DNA of 64,000 nucleotides. It comes from Pseudomonas fortuita (GTDB lineage: Bacteria; Pseudomonadota; Gammaproteobacteria; Pseudomonadales; Pseudomonadaceae). The notes under the pieces are model-generated. The model did no database searches and had not been told where the DNA came from. It saw only the letters and a list, made by a program, of their open reading frames with translations. This document shows positions 15,076 through 25,085 of this stretch, in pieces. The first letter of the stretch is position 1. Each line of letters opens with the position of its first letter. The DNA is taken from assembly GCF_026898135.2 (NCBI RefSeq), contig NZ_CP114035.2:3389501-3453500 (forward strand), given 5' to 3'. The position numbers were made by a program, and so were the translations under genes.

Positions 15076-15975
15076 TCACAGGCTCCCGGCTTTGTCGAGG
15101 AACAGGCAGGCGGCCAGCAAATCGGCGGCGCCGCCCGGTGAGGCGTTCAGGTGCAGCAGTTGCTGGTCCAGCCCGCGCAGGTGCCGGCGCCCTGCCAAGG
15201 TGGCGCTGCCGCCCTCGGCAAGTACGGCGCGGGCACCTTGCTGGACGGCAGCCAGCCCGGCCGGGCCGCTGCGCCAGAGCACACAGGTGTCGCTGAGCAC
15301 GGCCATGATTGCCAGTAACGCATCAAGCCGGGCATGCGACTCGCTGGCCCCGGCAGCGCGGCTACGTTGCAGTTGTGGCAGGCCGTAGCCGACCACGGCG
15401 GGGAAGCCTTGCTGTGCCTGTTCTCGGGCACCGCCGGTGCCGTAGCGGTGGCGTACCTGCGAGCCGTGGCTGTCCTGGCGCGGCATGGCCGGGTCGTCGA
15501 ACAGCGCGATGCGCCCGGCACGGGCGGCCAGCGTGCAGGCGTCTGCCTGGGTATCGAGGGCCGTGGACGCCACCAGCAGGCCCAGTGCCCAGATGGCGCC
15601 GCGGTGGGTGTTTACCCCGTGGGTGGCGGCAAGCATCGCGGCCTCGCCTTCGCGGCCGAGCTGGCCCAGTGCGGCGCGCAGAGGTTGACCAACCTGGCCG
15701 ATGGACTGGGCGGCTTCGGCCATGTTGCGCAGGCATGGCCACAAGGCCAGGGCCGAAGCGTGCATCAAGGTCAGGGTCATGTCTTTGTGGGCGCCGTTGC
15801 TGCGGCGGTCGACCAGCCCGGGTTTGGGGGACAGGTCGGCTTCGTCGATCAGGGCTTCAACGGCCAGGTCGGCGAGGTGGTCGGCCAGGGGAATTTCGGT
15901 TGCCTGGGCTGGCCTCTTCGCCGGTGAACCCGCTCCCACAGGAACCTGGGGGAGTGCGAGAATGAGTGCTTTCAT
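15076..15975 (-). CDS. mdcB: Triphosphoribosyl-dephospho-CoA synthase MdcB
   Basis: A 299-residue CitG/MdcB enzyme that makes the precursor of the MdcC prosthetic group from ATP and dephospho-CoA. Family motifs include [20 protein letters not shown] and [15 protein letters not shown]. The ATG at 15975 has CAGGAG upstream and overlaps the mdcA stop (TGATG). Residues about 11-24 ([14 protein letters not shown]) are encoded by an in-frame REP element, so the N-terminus is extended compared with the normal start of the family fold. The catalytic core looks intact. Confidence 0.93.
   Translation of the reverse strand: MKALILALPQVPVGAGSPAKRPAQATEIPLADHLADLAVEALIDEADLSPKPGLVDRRSNGAHKDMTLTLMHASALALWPCLRNMAEAAQSIGQVGQPLRAALGQLGREGEAAMLAATHGVNTHRGAIWALGLLVASTALDTQADACTLAARAGRIALFDDPAMPRQDSHGSQVRHRYGTGGAREQAQQGFPAVVGYGLPQLQRSRAAGASESHARLDALLAIMAVLSDTCVLWRSGPAGLAAVQQGARAVLAEGGSATLAGRRHLRGLDQQLLHLNASPGGAADLLAACLFLDKAGSL
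15911..15942. repeat. REP half-element inside mdcB coding sequence
   Basis: The sequence GGCCTCTTCGCCGG...CCCGCTCCCACAGG is a standard REP half-element but lies within the mdcB reading frame, near the N-terminus. No stop or frameshift results. Confidence 0.85.
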
Positions 15976-17636
15976 CACCAGCTCCTGAACCGTGCAGGCG
16001 GGTTGTAGAGGCCGCCGGACCACTCGACCAGCTCGGCAATGCTGCGGGCGGCCAGCAGCTCGCGGCTGGCGTCGGTGCGGCGAATGCCCAAGTCTTCGGG
16101 CAAGGCGATCAGGCCTTGCTGGCGCATGCGCAGGGTGTCTTTCGGATCGTGGCGCAGGCCGATGGCGGTAACCCCTGCCACGGCGGCGATCATCTGCTGG
16201 CGTTCTTCCAGGCTGCGGGCCTTGTACAGGTAGGCAATGCCCTCCTCGGTCAGCAGGTGGGTGACGTCATCGCCGTAGATCATCACCGGCGCCAACGGCA
16301 TGCCGGCCTTCTTGGCGACTTCCACGGCATCGAGGGTTTCCACGAAGGTGGGCTTGCCGCCTTCCTGGTAGGTTTCGACCATTTGCACCACCAGCTTGCG
16401 GCCGCGCTCCAGCAGGGTTTCCGGCACGGTCATGTCGAGCCAGGCCGGGGTCGCGTGGCGCCGGCCACGCGGGTCGTGGCCCATATTCGGCGCACCGCCA
16501 AAACCGGCCAGGCGGCCGCGGGTCACGGTCGAGGAATGGCCATCGCCATCCACTTGCAAAGTGGCGCCGATGAACAGGTCGACAGCGTATTGCCCCGCCA
16601 GCTGGCACATCATGCGGTTGGAACGCAGCGAACCATCGCGGCCGGTGAAGAACACGTCCGGGCGCTGGGCGATGTAATCCTCCATGCCCAGCTCGGTGCC
16701 GAAGCAGTGCACGCTTTGCACCCAACCGGTCTCGATGGCCGGGATCAGGGTCGGGTGAGGGTTGAGCGTCCAGTTGCGGCAGATCTTGCCCTTCAGGCCC
16801 AGAGACTCGCCGTAGGTGGGCAAGATCAGCTCGATGGCGGCGGTATTGAAGCCGATGCCGTGGTTCAGCGACTGCACCTGGTGTTTTTCGTAAATGCCGC
16901 GTATGGCCATCATCGCCATGAGCACATGCACCGGCTTGATGTGGCGCGGGTCTCGGGTAAACAGCGGCTCGATGTAGAAAGGCTGGTCGGCCACCACCAC
17001 AAAGTCGACCCAGGACGCCGGTATGTCGACCCGTGGCAAGTCATCGACGCGGTCCACCAGCTGGTTGACCTGGGCGATGACAATGCCGTCGCTGAAGGCA
17101 GCAGGCTCTACCAGTGCGGGGGTATCTTCGGTGCTGGGGCCGGTGTACAGGTTGCCGTCACGGTCGGCCATGAAACCGGCCACCAGGGTGACATTGGGGA
17201 TCAGGTCGACCAGCAGCCGCGAGTACAGTTCGATATAGGTGTGGATGGCACCGACTTCGAGCAGGCCATCTTCCAGCAACTGGCCGATGCGCAGGCTCTG
17301 CGGGCCGGCGAAGGAAAAGTCGAGCTTGCGGGCAATGCCGCGTTCGAACAGGTCAAGGTGCTCGGCGCGGCTGACGCTGGGCATGATCATGTGCAGGTCG
17401 TGCAGGCGCCCGGGGTCGACTTTGGCCAGCGAGCGCGACAGGAAGTCGGCCTGCTTCTGATTGTTGCCTTCCAGCACCACCCGGTCGCCGGGGGCCAGCA
17501 ACAGTTCGAGGGCTTCGACGATACGTTCGGTGGGCAGCACCACGCCGTCGGCAAGGTGGCGGACCCGATCGAGGCGGCGCTGCTTTTCGGCGCGCCGCCG
17601 CGACCATTGCGGCGGTGGATTCTGAGTTATTGTCAT
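15975..17636 (-). CDS. mdcA: Malonate decarboxylase alpha subunit MdcA
   Basis: A 553-residue acetyl-S-ACP:malonate ACP transferase and the first gene of the malonate operon. Recognisable regions include [54 protein letters not shown] and [19 protein letters not shown], all typical of MdcA. The ATG at 17636 has GGAG five bases upstream. A perfect LysR-style inverted repeat lies about 80 bases upstream. No mdcR gene is adjacent. Confidence 0.96.
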   Translation of the reverse strand: MTITQNPPPQWSRRRAEKQRRLDRVRHLADGVVLPTERIVEALELLLAPGDRVVLEGNNQKQADFLSRSLAKVDPGRLHDLHMIMPSVSRAEHLDLFERGIARKLDFSFAGPQSLRIGQLLEDGLLEVGAIHTYIELYSRLLVDLIPNVTLVAGFMADRDGNLYTGPSTEDTPALVEPAAFSDGIVIAQVNQLVDRVDDLPRVDIPASWVDFVVVADQPFYIEPLFTRDPRHIKPVHVLMAMMAIRGIYEKHQVQSLNHGIGFNTAAIELILPTYGESLGLKGKICRNWTLNPHPTLIPAIETGWVQSVHCFGTELGMEDYIAQRPDVFFTGRDGSLRSNRMMCQLAGQYAVDLFIGATLQVDGDGHSSTVTRGRLAGFGGAPNMGHDPRGRRHATPAWLDMTVPETLLERGRKLVVQMVETYQEGGKPTFVETLDAVEVAKKAGMPLAPVMIYGDDVTHLLTEEGIAYLYKARSLEERQQMIAAVAGVTAIGLRHDPKDTLRMRQQGLIALPEDLGIRRTDASRELLAARSIAELVEWSGGLYNPPARFRSW

Positions 17637-17713
17637 GGTGACTCCACAGGTTCGCTGTCGTGGACATCACCTTAGGGCTGTGCTGCCCGGCGGATCAATC
17701 AAGCTGCCGGTGT

Positions 17714-17738
17714 GTTCATTACGGTAAGGTTAATGAAC
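17714..17738. promoter_or_regulatory. Inverted repeat operator upstream of mdcA
   Basis: GTTCATTA and TAATGAAC form perfect 8-base arms around a 9-base spacer, 78 bases before the mdcA ATG. The ATTA...TAAT layout suits a LysR-type regulator such as MdcR. Binding is inferred. Confidence 0.5.
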
Positions 17739-17780
17739 TGCCCTGCTAGAGGACTCACCCACGGCAAAAATGCACGATAC

Positions 17781-17807
17781 CCCTGCATAATTGTCGATTG
17801 TGCAGGG
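17781..17807. promoter_or_regulatory. Inverted repeat upstream of the acyl-CoA catabolic pair
   Basis: CCCTGCA and TGCAGGG are perfect 7-base arms around 13 bases, placed 85 bases before the hydrolase ATG. It may be an operator for the divergent plus-strand operon. Confidence 0.35.
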
Positions 17808-17891
17808 CAAATTCGCATGACAGGATCCTGCGATCCTCCAGCGAACTCCAGACTTCACTTGGAAAATCAATAACAAAGCAGGGAGAACGCA

Positions 17892-18962
17892 ATGACTGCG
17901 CACGCTCAAACCTTGGCAACCGAGCCTGTACTGGCCGAAGTCCGCAACCAGGTTGGCCACCTGACCCTGAACCGCCCCGCCGGCTTGAATGCCCTCACCC
18001 TGGACATGGTTCGTAGCCTGCGCCAGCACCTGGATCAGTGGGCCGAAGACCCGCACGTGCGCGCCGTGGTGCTGCGCGGCGAGGGGCCCAAAGGCTTCTG
18101 TGCCGGTGGTGACATCCGCTCGCTGCACGACAGTTTCAAAGCGGGCGACACGCTGCATGAAACCTTCTTTGTCGAGGAATACGCCCTCGACCTGCTCATC
18201 CACCGCTACCGCAAGCCCGTGTTGGTACTGATGGACGGCTTCACCCTCGGCGGCGGCATGGGCCTGGCCCAGGGCTGCGACCTGCGCGTGGTCACCGAGC
18301 GCAGCCGGCTGGGCATGCCCGAAGTGGGCATCGGCTACTTCCCCGATGTCGGCGGCAGCTACTTCCTGTCGCGCATCCCCGGCGAGCTGGGGATTTACCT
18401 GGGCGTCAGCGGCACCCAGATCCAGGCGGCCGACGCCCTTTACTGCGGCCTGGCCGACTGGTACCTGGCCAGTGACCAGCTTGCCGCCCTCGACCAGGGC
18501 CTGGAGCAACTGAGCTTTGGCGACAACCCGCTCAAGGACCTGCAGAACCTGCTGGCCAGGCTCGGCACCCAGGTTTTGAGTGATGCACCCCTGGAAAAGC
18601 TGCGTCCGGTCATCGATCACTTCTTCTCCCTGCCCACCCTGCAAGCCATCGTCGAGCAACTGCGTGCGGTCAGCATCAGCGACAGCCATGCCTGGGCCGT
18701 GGCCGCCGCCGACCAGCTGGAAAGCCGCTCTCCGCTGGCCATGGCGGTTACTCTGGAGATGTTGCGCCGCGGTCGCCAGCTAGGGCTGGAAGACTGCTTT
18801 GCCATGGAGCTGCACCTGGACCGCCAGTGGTTCCAGCATGGCGACATCATCGAAGGCGTGCGCGCCCTGATCATCGACAAGGACAAACAGCCTCGCTGGA
18901 ACCCGCCGACCCTGGCCGCGCTGCAGCAGCAGCGGGTGGACCAATTCTTCGAAGGCCTGTGA
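17892..18962 (+). CDS. Enoyl-CoA hydratase / 3-hydroxyisobutyryl-CoA hydrolase family protein
   Basis: A 356-residue crotonase-fold protein, longer than simple hydratases (about 260) and the right size for 3-hydroxyisobutyryl-CoA hydrolase of valine breakdown. It shows [12 protein letters not shown] (about residues 72-83), [17 protein letters not shown] and [21 protein letters not shown], the last containing the glutamate and aspartate typical of this hydrolase branch. The ATG has GGGAG upstream. It is followed 16 bases later by an acyl-CoA dehydrogenase gene, supporting a branched-chain acyl-CoA pathway. The exact substrate is not fixed by the sequence. Confidence 0.88.
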   Translation: MTAHAQTLATEPVLAEVRNQVGHLTLNRPAGLNALTLDMVRSLRQHLDQWAEDPHVRAVVLRGEGPKGFCAGGDIRSLHDSFKAGDTLHETFFVEEYALDLLIHRYRKPVLVLMDGFTLGGGMGLAQGCDLRVVTERSRLGMPEVGIGYFPDVGGSYFLSRIPGELGIYLGVSGTQIQAADALYCGLADWYLASDQLAALDQGLEQLSFGDNPLKDLQNLLARLGTQVLSDAPLEKLRPVIDHFFSLPTLQAIVEQLRAVSISDSHAWAVAAADQLESRSPLAMAVTLEMLRRGRQLGLEDCFAMELHLDRQWFQHGDIIEGVRALIIDKDKQPRWNPPTLAALQQQRVDQFFEGL

Positions 18963-18978
18963 GCCCGGGAGTACACAG

Positions 18979-20130
18979 ATGCAAGACCTTGAACTGAGCG
19001 AAGAACAGATCATGATCCGCGACATGGCCCGGGATTTTGCCCGCGGCGAGATCGCCCCACACGCCCAGGCCTGGGAAAAGGCCGGCTGGATCGATGACGG
19101 CGTGGTGCGCAAGATGGGCGACCTGGGCCTGCTGGGCATGGTGGTACCAGAGGACTTCGGCGGCAGCTACACCGACTACGTCGCCTACGCCCTGGCCGTG
19201 GAAGAAATCGCCGCAGGCTGCGGCGCCACCGGGGCGATGATGAGCATTCACAACTCGGTAGGCTGCGGCCCTCTGCTGGCCTACGGTACTGCCGAGCAAC
19301 AACAGCAATGGCTGCCACGCCTGGCCAGCGGCGAGGTGATTGGCTGCTTCTGCCTGACAGAGCCCCAGGCCGGCTCCGAGGCGCACAACCTGCGCACCCG
19401 CGCCGAACGGGTCGATGGCGAGTGGGTAATCAATGGTGCCAAACAATTCGTCAGCAATGCACGCCGCGCCGGCTTGGCCATCGTCTTCGCGGTGACCGAC
19501 CCGGAGCTGGGCAAGAAGGGCCTCTCGGCGTTCCTGGTGCCCACCGACAACCCGGGCTTCAAGGTCGACCGCAGCGAGCACAAGATGGGCATCCGCGCCT
19601 CCGACACCTGCGCGGTCACCTTCGACAATTGCCGCATCCCCGCAGCCAACATCCTTGGCGAGCGTGGCAAGGGCCTGGCCATCGCCCTGTCCAACCTTGA
19701 AGGCGGCCGTATCGGCATCGCCGCCCAGGCGTTAGGCATTGCCCGTGCAGCCTTCGAGGCGGCGCTGGTCTACTCGCGCGACCGAGTGCAATTTGGCAAA
19801 CCGATCAACGAACACCAAAGCATCGCCAACCTGCTGGCCGACATGCAGGTACAGGTAAACGCCGCACGTTTGCTGATCCTGCATGCCGCCCGCCTGCGCA
19901 GCGCCGGCAAACCGTGCCTGTCGGAGGCATCACAGGCCAAGCTGTTCGCTTCGGAAATGGCCGAGCGGGTGTGTTCGATGGCGATCCAGGTGCATGGCGG
20001 GTATGGCTACCTGGAAGATTACCCGGTGGAACGCTATTACCGCGATGCGCGGATTACCCAGATCTATGAGGGGTCGAGCGAGATCCAGCGCATGCTGATT
20101 GCACGCGAGCTGAAGCACTACCCCCTGTAG
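18979..20130 (+). CDS. Acyl-CoA dehydrogenase
   Basis: A 383-residue FAD-dependent acyl-CoA dehydrogenase of normal length. It has the N-terminal helical domain ([20 protein letters not shown]), the FAD/substrate stretch [13 protein letters not shown] and the C-terminal [20 protein letters not shown] and [14 protein letters not shown] motifs; the glutamate in YEG is the likely catalytic base. GGGAG lies seven bases before the ATG. Paired with the hydrolase gene, an isobutyryl-CoA or short branched-chain substrate is the best guess. Confidence 0.92.
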   Translation: MQDLELSEEQIMIRDMARDFARGEIAPHAQAWEKAGWIDDGVVRKMGDLGLLGMVVPEDFGGSYTDYVAYALAVEEIAAGCGATGAMMSIHNSVGCGPLLAYGTAEQQQQWLPRLASGEVIGCFCLTEPQAGSEAHNLRTRAERVDGEWVINGAKQFVSNARRAGLAIVFAVTDPELGKKGLSAFLVPTDNPGFKVDRSEHKMGIRASDTCAVTFDNCRIPAANILGERGKGLAIALSNLEGGRIGIAAQALGIARAAFEAALVYSRDRVQFGKPINEHQSIANLLADMQVQVNAARLLILHAARLRSAGKPCLSEASQAKLFASEMAERVCSMAIQVHGGYGYLEDYPVERYYRDARITQIYEGSSEIQRMLIARELKHYPL

Positions 20131-20145
20131 TACGGCGGTCCCCAT

Positions 20146-20195
20146 CTGTGGGAGCGGCCTTGCGGCCCAATCGCGGCACAAGGCCGCTCCCACAA
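20146..20195. repeat. REP element with short loop
   Basis: CTGTGGGAGCGGCCTTG and its complement face each other across about 15 bases, forming a hairpin between the acyl-CoA dehydrogenase gene and the convergent LysR gene. It could act as a bidirectional transcription stop. Confidence 0.8.
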
Positions 20196-20212
20196 GTAAG
20201 CGGATCTGCGTT

Positions 20213-21145
20213 TCAACGCCAGTACCGCGAATCATCCACCACCTGCGCATGCCCCTCGAACAACGCTGGCAACTGCTCCTTGAGGTAATCGATCCAGGTC
20301 CGCACCTTGGCATCCAGATAATGCCGTGACGGGTACATCGCATACAGCGCGCTCTCGCGCAGGCGGTACGGCGCCAGCAGCCTGCACAACCGCCCTTGCT
20401 CGATCGCCTGGCTGGCCGTATAGAACGGTAGCAGGCCAATGCCCATGCCCAATTCACTGGCCACCAGCATGGCATCGGCAACGTTGGTGGAGAAGTTGTC
20501 ACTCGGTGTGATCACACACTGGTCCACACCCTGGGGGAATACCCAGTCACCTTCATACATGGGATACGCCATGCGCAGGCAGCGGTGCCCATGCAGGTCC
20601 TCGGGGCGCTCAGGCACCCCATGCCGCTCCAGATAGCTGGGTGCTGCACAGGGAATACTGAAAATATTGCCGAGCGGGACGGCAATCAGCTGTGAGTCCG
20701 GCAGCGCGCCGTCCACGGTGATGACCACGTCATGCCCTTCGGCCAGCGGGTCAGGGTTGCGCTGCGACAGCGTCAGCTCGATCACCACCTCCGGGCACAG
20801 TGCGTTGTAGCCGGCCACCAGCGGCATCAGCAGCAGCCCCAGGCCGTGCGGGCAATGCAAACGCAAATGGCCGCGAGGCGTGAGGTGCGCACCGCGGGCC
20901 TCACCCACCGCCTCTTCGGTCAGCAGCATGATTTGCCGCGCGCGCTCCAGAAACCGCTCGCCCGCCTCGCTCATGCGCAGCCGCCGGGTGGTGCGGTGCA
21001 ACAGGCGGGTCTGCAGCTGGTTTTCCAGCTCGGCGACGATACGCGAAACCTGCGCTGCTGAAATATCCAACGCATTGGCGGCTGCAGCGAAGCTGCCACA
21101 TTCCACCACCCTGGCGAAGGTACGCATGGCATGCAGCATGTCCAT
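20213..21145 (-). CDS. LysR family transcriptional regulator
   Basis: A 310-residue LysR protein with an N-terminal winged helix-turn-helix (MRTFARVVECGSFAAAANAL...SAAQVSRIVAELE, about residues 6-45) and a type-2 periplasmic-binding-like effector domain. It belongs to the branch with TTRRLRMSEAGERFLERARQI. It is divergent from a small DUF2790 gene and convergent with the acyl-CoA dehydrogenase gene. The target and effector are unknown. Confidence 0.92.
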   Translation of the reverse strand: MDMLHAMRTFARVVECGSFAAAANALDISAAQVSRIVAELENQLQTRLLHRTTRRLRMSEAGERFLERARQIMLLTEEAVGEARGAHLTPRGHLRLHCPHGLGLLLMPLVAGYNALCPEVVIELTLSQRNPDPLAEGHDVVITVDGALPDSQLIAVPLGNIFSIPCAAPSYLERHGVPERPEDLHGHRCLRMAYPMYEGDWVFPQGVDQCVITPSDNFSTNVADAMLVASELGMGIGLLPFYTASQAIEQGRLCRLLAPYRLRESALYAMYPSRHYLDAKVRTWIDYLKEQLPALFEGHAQVVDDSRYWR

Positions 21146-21271
21146 GAAAGTGTGCTCCTTGTTCAGTCTTATTCTTGCGTTACAGGCAGGAATCTATCAC
21201 GGAACAGCCCATTTATTGTGAATGACCAATGAATACATCATTAGTCATACATTCAAGAAAAGGAACCTGTC

Positions 21272-21529
21272 ATGAAACGTTCGATCGCTGTCCTTGCTGT
21301 TGCTGCCTTCGCCTCGTTTGGTGCCCTTGCTGATGCAGGCAGTACAAAGGCAGCCAGCAGCACGTATGAGTACGGCATGCCGCTGGACGTGGCCAAGGTC
21401 ATCTCCATCACCCCCGCCAGCAACGCCGCCGACTGCCAGGTCGGCACTGCGCACATGGTGTATGTCGACCACCAGGGCCAGAAGCGCGAAATCGACTACC
21501 GCGAAATGGGCAACTGCTCGCAGCAGTGA
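21272..21529 (+). CDS. DUF2790 family small secreted protein
   Basis: An 85-residue protein with a signal peptide (about residues 1-20, ending GALA) and the DUF2790 core YEYGMPLDVAKVISI...CQVGTAHMVYVDHQGQKREIDYREMGNC. Two cysteines may form a disulfide. Paralogues are common in Pseudomonas and often respond to metals or stress, but no function is established from the sequence. AAGGAA lies seven bases before the ATG. Confidence 0.85.
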   Translation: MKRSIAVLAVAAFASFGALADAGSTKAASSTYEYGMPLDVAKVISITPASNAADCQVGTAHMVYVDHQGQKREIDYREMGNCSQQ

Positions 21530-21530
21530 G

Positions 21531-22223
21531 TCAGGCCAGGACCTGGGTGATCCAGCCCACCTGCTGATTGAAGTCGTCGATTTTCGCCTGAGGCACCGCA
21601 TCGCGAGCCCGCTGGAAATTGGCCAGGGTCTGCTGCTTTTGCCGCAGCATGCGCCGCCACTTGACCAGAAACGCCTCGCTTTTCTCCTGCATCAACACTG
21701 GGCCGAAGTACAGCTGTTCAGGGCTATATTCCACCCTGCCTGGCTCGGCGACGATGATCTCGTAATCGAAGCGGTTTTCCCGCAGCAGCTCTTCGTTGAC
21801 GATGTGGTAACCGTTATCCGCCAGCCACTGGCGCAGCTCACGCTCACCGCCATTGGGCTGCAGTACCAGGCGCGTGATGCCACCAAGGCGCTGCTTGCCG
21901 GCCTCGAGGATCTCGCACATGGTGTCGCCGCCCATGCCGCAGATGCTGACCACCGAGATGTGGTCTTGCGGCTCGACCGCTGCCAGCCCATCCGCCAGGC
22001 GCACGGTGACCCGGTCTTGCAGGCCGTTTCTGCGCACGTTGCGTTGGGCCGAGGCGAACGGCGTCTGCGCCACCTCACCCGCTACAGCGGCCTCGAGTAC
22101 GCCGCGCAGCATCAATGCCACCGGCAGGTAACCGTGGTCCGAGCCGATATCGGCCAAGCGCGCGCCCTGCGGCACATGTGCGGCCACGCGCTCCAGGCGC
22201 CTGGACAAAGTCTGTTCGTTCAA
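21531..22223 (-). CDS. trmK: tRNA (adenine(22)-N1)-methyltransferase TrmK family
   Basis: A 230-residue SAM-dependent methyltransferase. The SAM site is RLADIGSDHGYLPVALM and the family motif ICGMGGDTMCEIL follows, as in TrmK, which methylates A22 of tRNA. The frame is open to 22244, but I place the start at the TTG at 22223, giving MNEQTLSRRLERVA with CAGGGG upstream. Start choice is uncertain because no ATG is available. It is transcribed towards the DUF2790 gene. Confidence 0.8.
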   Translation of the reverse strand: MNEQTLSRRLERVAAHVPQGARLADIGSDHGYLPVALMLRGVLEAAVAGEVAQTPFASAQRNVRRNGLQDRVTVRLADGLAAVEPQDHISVVSICGMGGDTMCEILEAGKQRLGGITRLVLQPNGGERELRQWLADNGYHIVNEELLRENRFDYEIIVAEPGRVEYSPEQLYFGPVLMQEKSEAFLVKWRRMLRQKQQTLANFQRARDAVPQAKIDDFNQQVGWITQVLA

Positions 22224-22359
22224 AGTGTGCCCCTGGCTTTGCAATGGGCGCGATTCTGACGGCGAACGTCGCGCATTTCAAACACCGGGGTGCCCTCGAC
22301 CGGGTGCGCCTGCTCGCGTAGGCTTGCCGTTTTCCTTCCGTAGCAAGGCAAAACACACC

Positions 22360-22740
22360 ATGGCACATGCAGACATCATCTACACCCCGGACCCGGACGC
22401 CGAGTCGATTTCGTCCGACGTCGCCGAATTCAACGGCGTACTGGTCACCACCCAGATCCCGACCCACGCCGACGGCAGCCTGGAGCTGGGCGGCATCGTC
22501 GAGCAAAGCGAATGCACCCTGCAGGCGTTGAAAGTGGCGCTGGAAAAGGCTGGCAGCGGCATGGACCGCGTGCTGCACCTGACCATCTACCTGACCGACA
22601 TGGCCGACCGTGCCGCGTTCAACGAGGTGTACCAGCGCTTCTTCAGCAAGCCATGGCCGGTACGTGCGGCCGTGGGTGTGGCGTCGCTGGCATTTGACGG
22701 CATGCGCGTAGAAGTCACGGCGATGGCTGCCAAGCGCTGA
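22360..22740 (+). CDS. RidA/YjgF family protein
   Basis: A 126-residue Rid-family protein. Members deaminate reactive enamine/imine intermediates released by PLP enzymes. It has the typical core (NGVLVTTQIPTH, ALKVALEKAGSGMDRVLHLTIYLTD and the C-terminal VEVTAMAAKR). The arginine of the classical RidA active site is represented by the VRAAVGV region. The ATG at 22360 begins MAHADIIYTPDP. Subfamily and substrate are unclear. Confidence 0.88.
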   Translation: MAHADIIYTPDPDAESISSDVAEFNGVLVTTQIPTHADGSLELGGIVEQSECTLQALKVALEKAGSGMDRVLHLTIYLTDMADRAAFNEVYQRFFSKPWPVRAAVGVASLAFDGMRVEVTAMAAKR

Positions 22741-22752
22741 GCTACCTGCAAG

Positions 22753-22846
22753 GGCCCTATCGCCGGCAAGCCAGCGCCCACCTCGACCGCATCGGCCTCA
22801 AGCCCTATGCAACTCATGTGGGCGCTGGCTTGCCGGCGATAGGGCC
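22753..22846. repeat. Long perfect inverted repeat (variant REP)
   Basis: Two 29-base perfectly complementary arms (22753-22781 and 22818-22846) read GGCCCTATCGCCGGCAAGCC... and its complement. The sequence differs from the GTGGGAGCGGG type used elsewhere in the window. It separates the ridA gene from rlhA. Confidence 0.9.
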
Positions 22847-22945
22847 GGTAACAGCAATACACCTCTCGGCACCCCGATGATGCCGCCAGCCCGTTTCACC
22901 GCTACAATGCCCGCCTAAACCGTGGCAGCCCGAAAATATAACGAT

Positions 22946-24946
22946 ATGTCCCTTCCAAAGAATCACCTGGAACTGCTCAGCCCTGCCCGTGATGTGGCCA
23001 TCGCCCGTGAAGCGATCCTGCACGGCGCTGACGCCATCTACATCGGCGGCCCAAGCTTTGGCGCGCGCCATAACGCCTGCAACGAGGTCAGCGAGATCGC
23101 CGAACTGGTCGAGTTCGCCCGTCGCTACCATGCGCGCGTGTTCACCACCATCAACACCATCCTCCACGACAACGAGCTGGAACCTGCGCGCAAGCTGATC
23201 CATCAGCTGTACGACGCCGGCGTCGACGCGCTGATCGTGCAGGACTTGGGTGTAATGGAGCTGGACATCCCGCCGATTGAGCTTCACGCCAGTACCCAGA
23301 CCGACATCCGTACCCTGGAACGGGCCAAGTTCCTCGACCAGGCCGGTTTCTCCCAGCTGGTACTGGCCCGTGAGCTGAACCTGCAGCAAATCCGCACCAT
23401 CGCCGCCGAAACCGATGCCGCCATCGAGTTTTTCATCCACGGTGCCCTGTGCGTGGCCTTCTCCGGCCAGTGCAACATCTCCCACGCGCAGACTGGCCGA
23501 AGCGCCAACCGTGGCGACTGTTCGCAAGCCTGCCGCCTGCCCTACACCCTGAAGGATGACCAGGGTCGCGTGGTTGCGTTCGAGAAGCACCTGCTGTCGA
23601 TGAAGGACAACAACCAGACGGCCAACCTGGCCGACCTGGTCGATGCCGGCGTGCGCTCGTTCAAGATCGAGGGCCGCTACAAGGACATGGGCTATGTGAA
23701 GAACATCACCGCCCACTACCGCAAAGAGCTCGACGCCATTCTCGAAGGCCGCCCGGAATATGCCCGTGCGTCCAGCGGCCGGACCGAGCACTTCTTCGTG
23801 CCCGACCCGGACAAGACCTTCCACCGCGGCAGCACCGACTATTTCGTGACCGACCGCAAAGTCGATATCGGCGCCTTCGACTCGCCCACCTTCACCGGCC
23901 TGCCGGTGGGTGTGGTGGAAAAGGTCGGCAAGCGTGACATGCAAGTGGTCACCGAGGTGCCACTGACCAACGGCGACGGCCTGAACGTGCTGGTCAAACG
24001 TGAAGTGGTGGGTTTCCGCGCCAACATCGCCGAACCACGTGGCGAATTCGAGGAAGACGGCCAAAAGCGCTACCGCTACCGCGTTGAGCCAAACGAAATG
24101 CCCGAAGGCCTGCACAAGCTGCGGCCCAACCACCCGCTGTCGCGCAACCTTGACCACAACTGGCAGCAGGCCCTGCAACGCACCTCTTCCGAGCGCCGGG
24201 TTAGCGTGCAATGGCATGCTGTGCTGCGCGAGCAGCGCTTGATGCTCACCCTCAGCAGCGAGGAAGGCGTCAGCGTGCAGGTGGCCCTGGACGGGCCGTT
24301 CGGCACGGCCAACAAGCCGCAGCAGGCACTGGACCAGTTGCACGACCTGCTCGGCCAGCTGGGGACCACGATGTACCACGCCAGCAGCATCGAGCTGGAC
24401 GCGCCGCAGGCCTACTTCATCCCCAACTCGCAGCTCAAGGCCCTGCGCCGTGAAGCCATCGAGGCGCTGACCGAAGCGCGTATCAAGGCGCACCCGCGTG
24501 GCGGGCGCAAGGCCGAGACCTCGCCGCCACCGGTGTACCCCGAGTCGCACCTGTCGTTCCTGGCCAACGTGTACAACCAGAAGGCGCGCGACTTCTACCA
24601 CCGCCACGGCGTGCAGCTGATCGACGCTGCCTACGAGGCCCACGAAGAACACGGTGAAGTGCCGGTGATGATCACCAAGCACTGCCTGCGCTTCTCCTTC
24701 AACCTGTGCCCCAAGCAGGCCAAGGGCGTGACCGGTGTGCGCACCAAGGTAGCGCCGATGCAGCTGATTCAGGGTGACGAAGTGCTGACCCTGAAGTTCG
24801 ACTGCAAACCGTGCGAAATGCATGTGGTCGGCAAGATGAAAAGCCACATCATCGACCTGCCAACCCCGGGCAGTGCGGTGGCTCAGGTAGTGGGGCACAT
24901 CAGCCCGGAAGACCTGCTGAAGACCATCGTGCGCGCGCCACACTGA
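22946..24946 (+). CDS. rlhA: 23S rRNA 5-hydroxycytidine synthase RlhA (U32 family)
   Basis: A 666-residue U32 'peptidase' family protein very like E. coli RlhA (YdcP), which hydroxylates C2501 of 23S rRNA with prephenate-derived chemistry. Matching regions include LELLSPARDVAIAREAILHG, FFIHGALCVAFSGQC, SHAQTGRSANRGDCSQACR and FKIEGRYKDMGYVKNIT. The C-terminal part carries the CLRFSFNLCP and FDCKPCEMHV cysteines. It is longer than TrhP (about 450 residues), which supports RlhA. The ATG at 22946 is preferred to the upstream GTG at 22922. Confidence 0.92.
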   Translation: MSLPKNHLELLSPARDVAIAREAILHGADAIYIGGPSFGARHNACNEVSEIAELVEFARRYHARVFTTINTILHDNELEPARKLIHQLYDAGVDALIVQDLGVMELDIPPIELHASTQTDIRTLERAKFLDQAGFSQLVLARELNLQQIRTIAAETDAAIEFFIHGALCVAFSGQCNISHAQTGRSANRGDCSQACRLPYTLKDDQGRVVAFEKHLLSMKDNNQTANLADLVDAGVRSFKIEGRYKDMGYVKNITAHYRKELDAILEGRPEYARASSGRTEHFFVPDPDKTFHRGSTDYFVTDRKVDIGAFDSPTFTGLPVGVVEKVGKRDMQVVTEVPLTNGDGLNVLVKREVVGFRANIAEPRGEFEEDGQKRYRYRVEPNEMPEGLHKLRPNHPLSRNLDHNWQQALQRTSSERRVSVQWHAVLREQRLMLTLSSEEGVSVQVALDGPFGTANKPQQALDQLHDLLGQLGTTMYHASSIELDAPQAYFIPNSQLKALRREAIEALTEARIKAHPRGGRKAETSPPPVYPESHLSFLANVYNQKARDFYHRHGVQLIDAAYEAHEEHGEVPVMITKHCLRFSFNLCPKQAKGVTGVRTKVAPMQLIQGDEVLTLKFDCKPCEMHVVGKMKSHIIDLPTPGSAVAQVVGHISPEDLLKTIVRAPH

Positions 24947-24964
24947 TTTTCAGGCAGTGGTCAG

Positions 24965-25050
24965 TGTGGGAGCGGGCTTGTCCCGCGAAGCCAGCGACGC
25001 GGTTCATGGCACCGGCGTTGCCGGTGTTCGCGGGGCAAGTCCGCTCCCAC
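24965..25050. repeat. REP inverted pair
   Basis: Opposed REP halves with a central GGCACCGGCGTTGCCGGTG stem lie between the convergent rlhA and sigma-54 activator genes. Confidence 0.85.
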
Positions 25051-25085
25051 GGCGGTGTGTCGCAGACCATTGTTTCGTGGCTCAT

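Noticed and set aside
22814..24943. 709-codon open frame on the minus strand
   Set aside because: It is the antisense shadow of rlhA, whose sequence is strongly conserved with E. coli.
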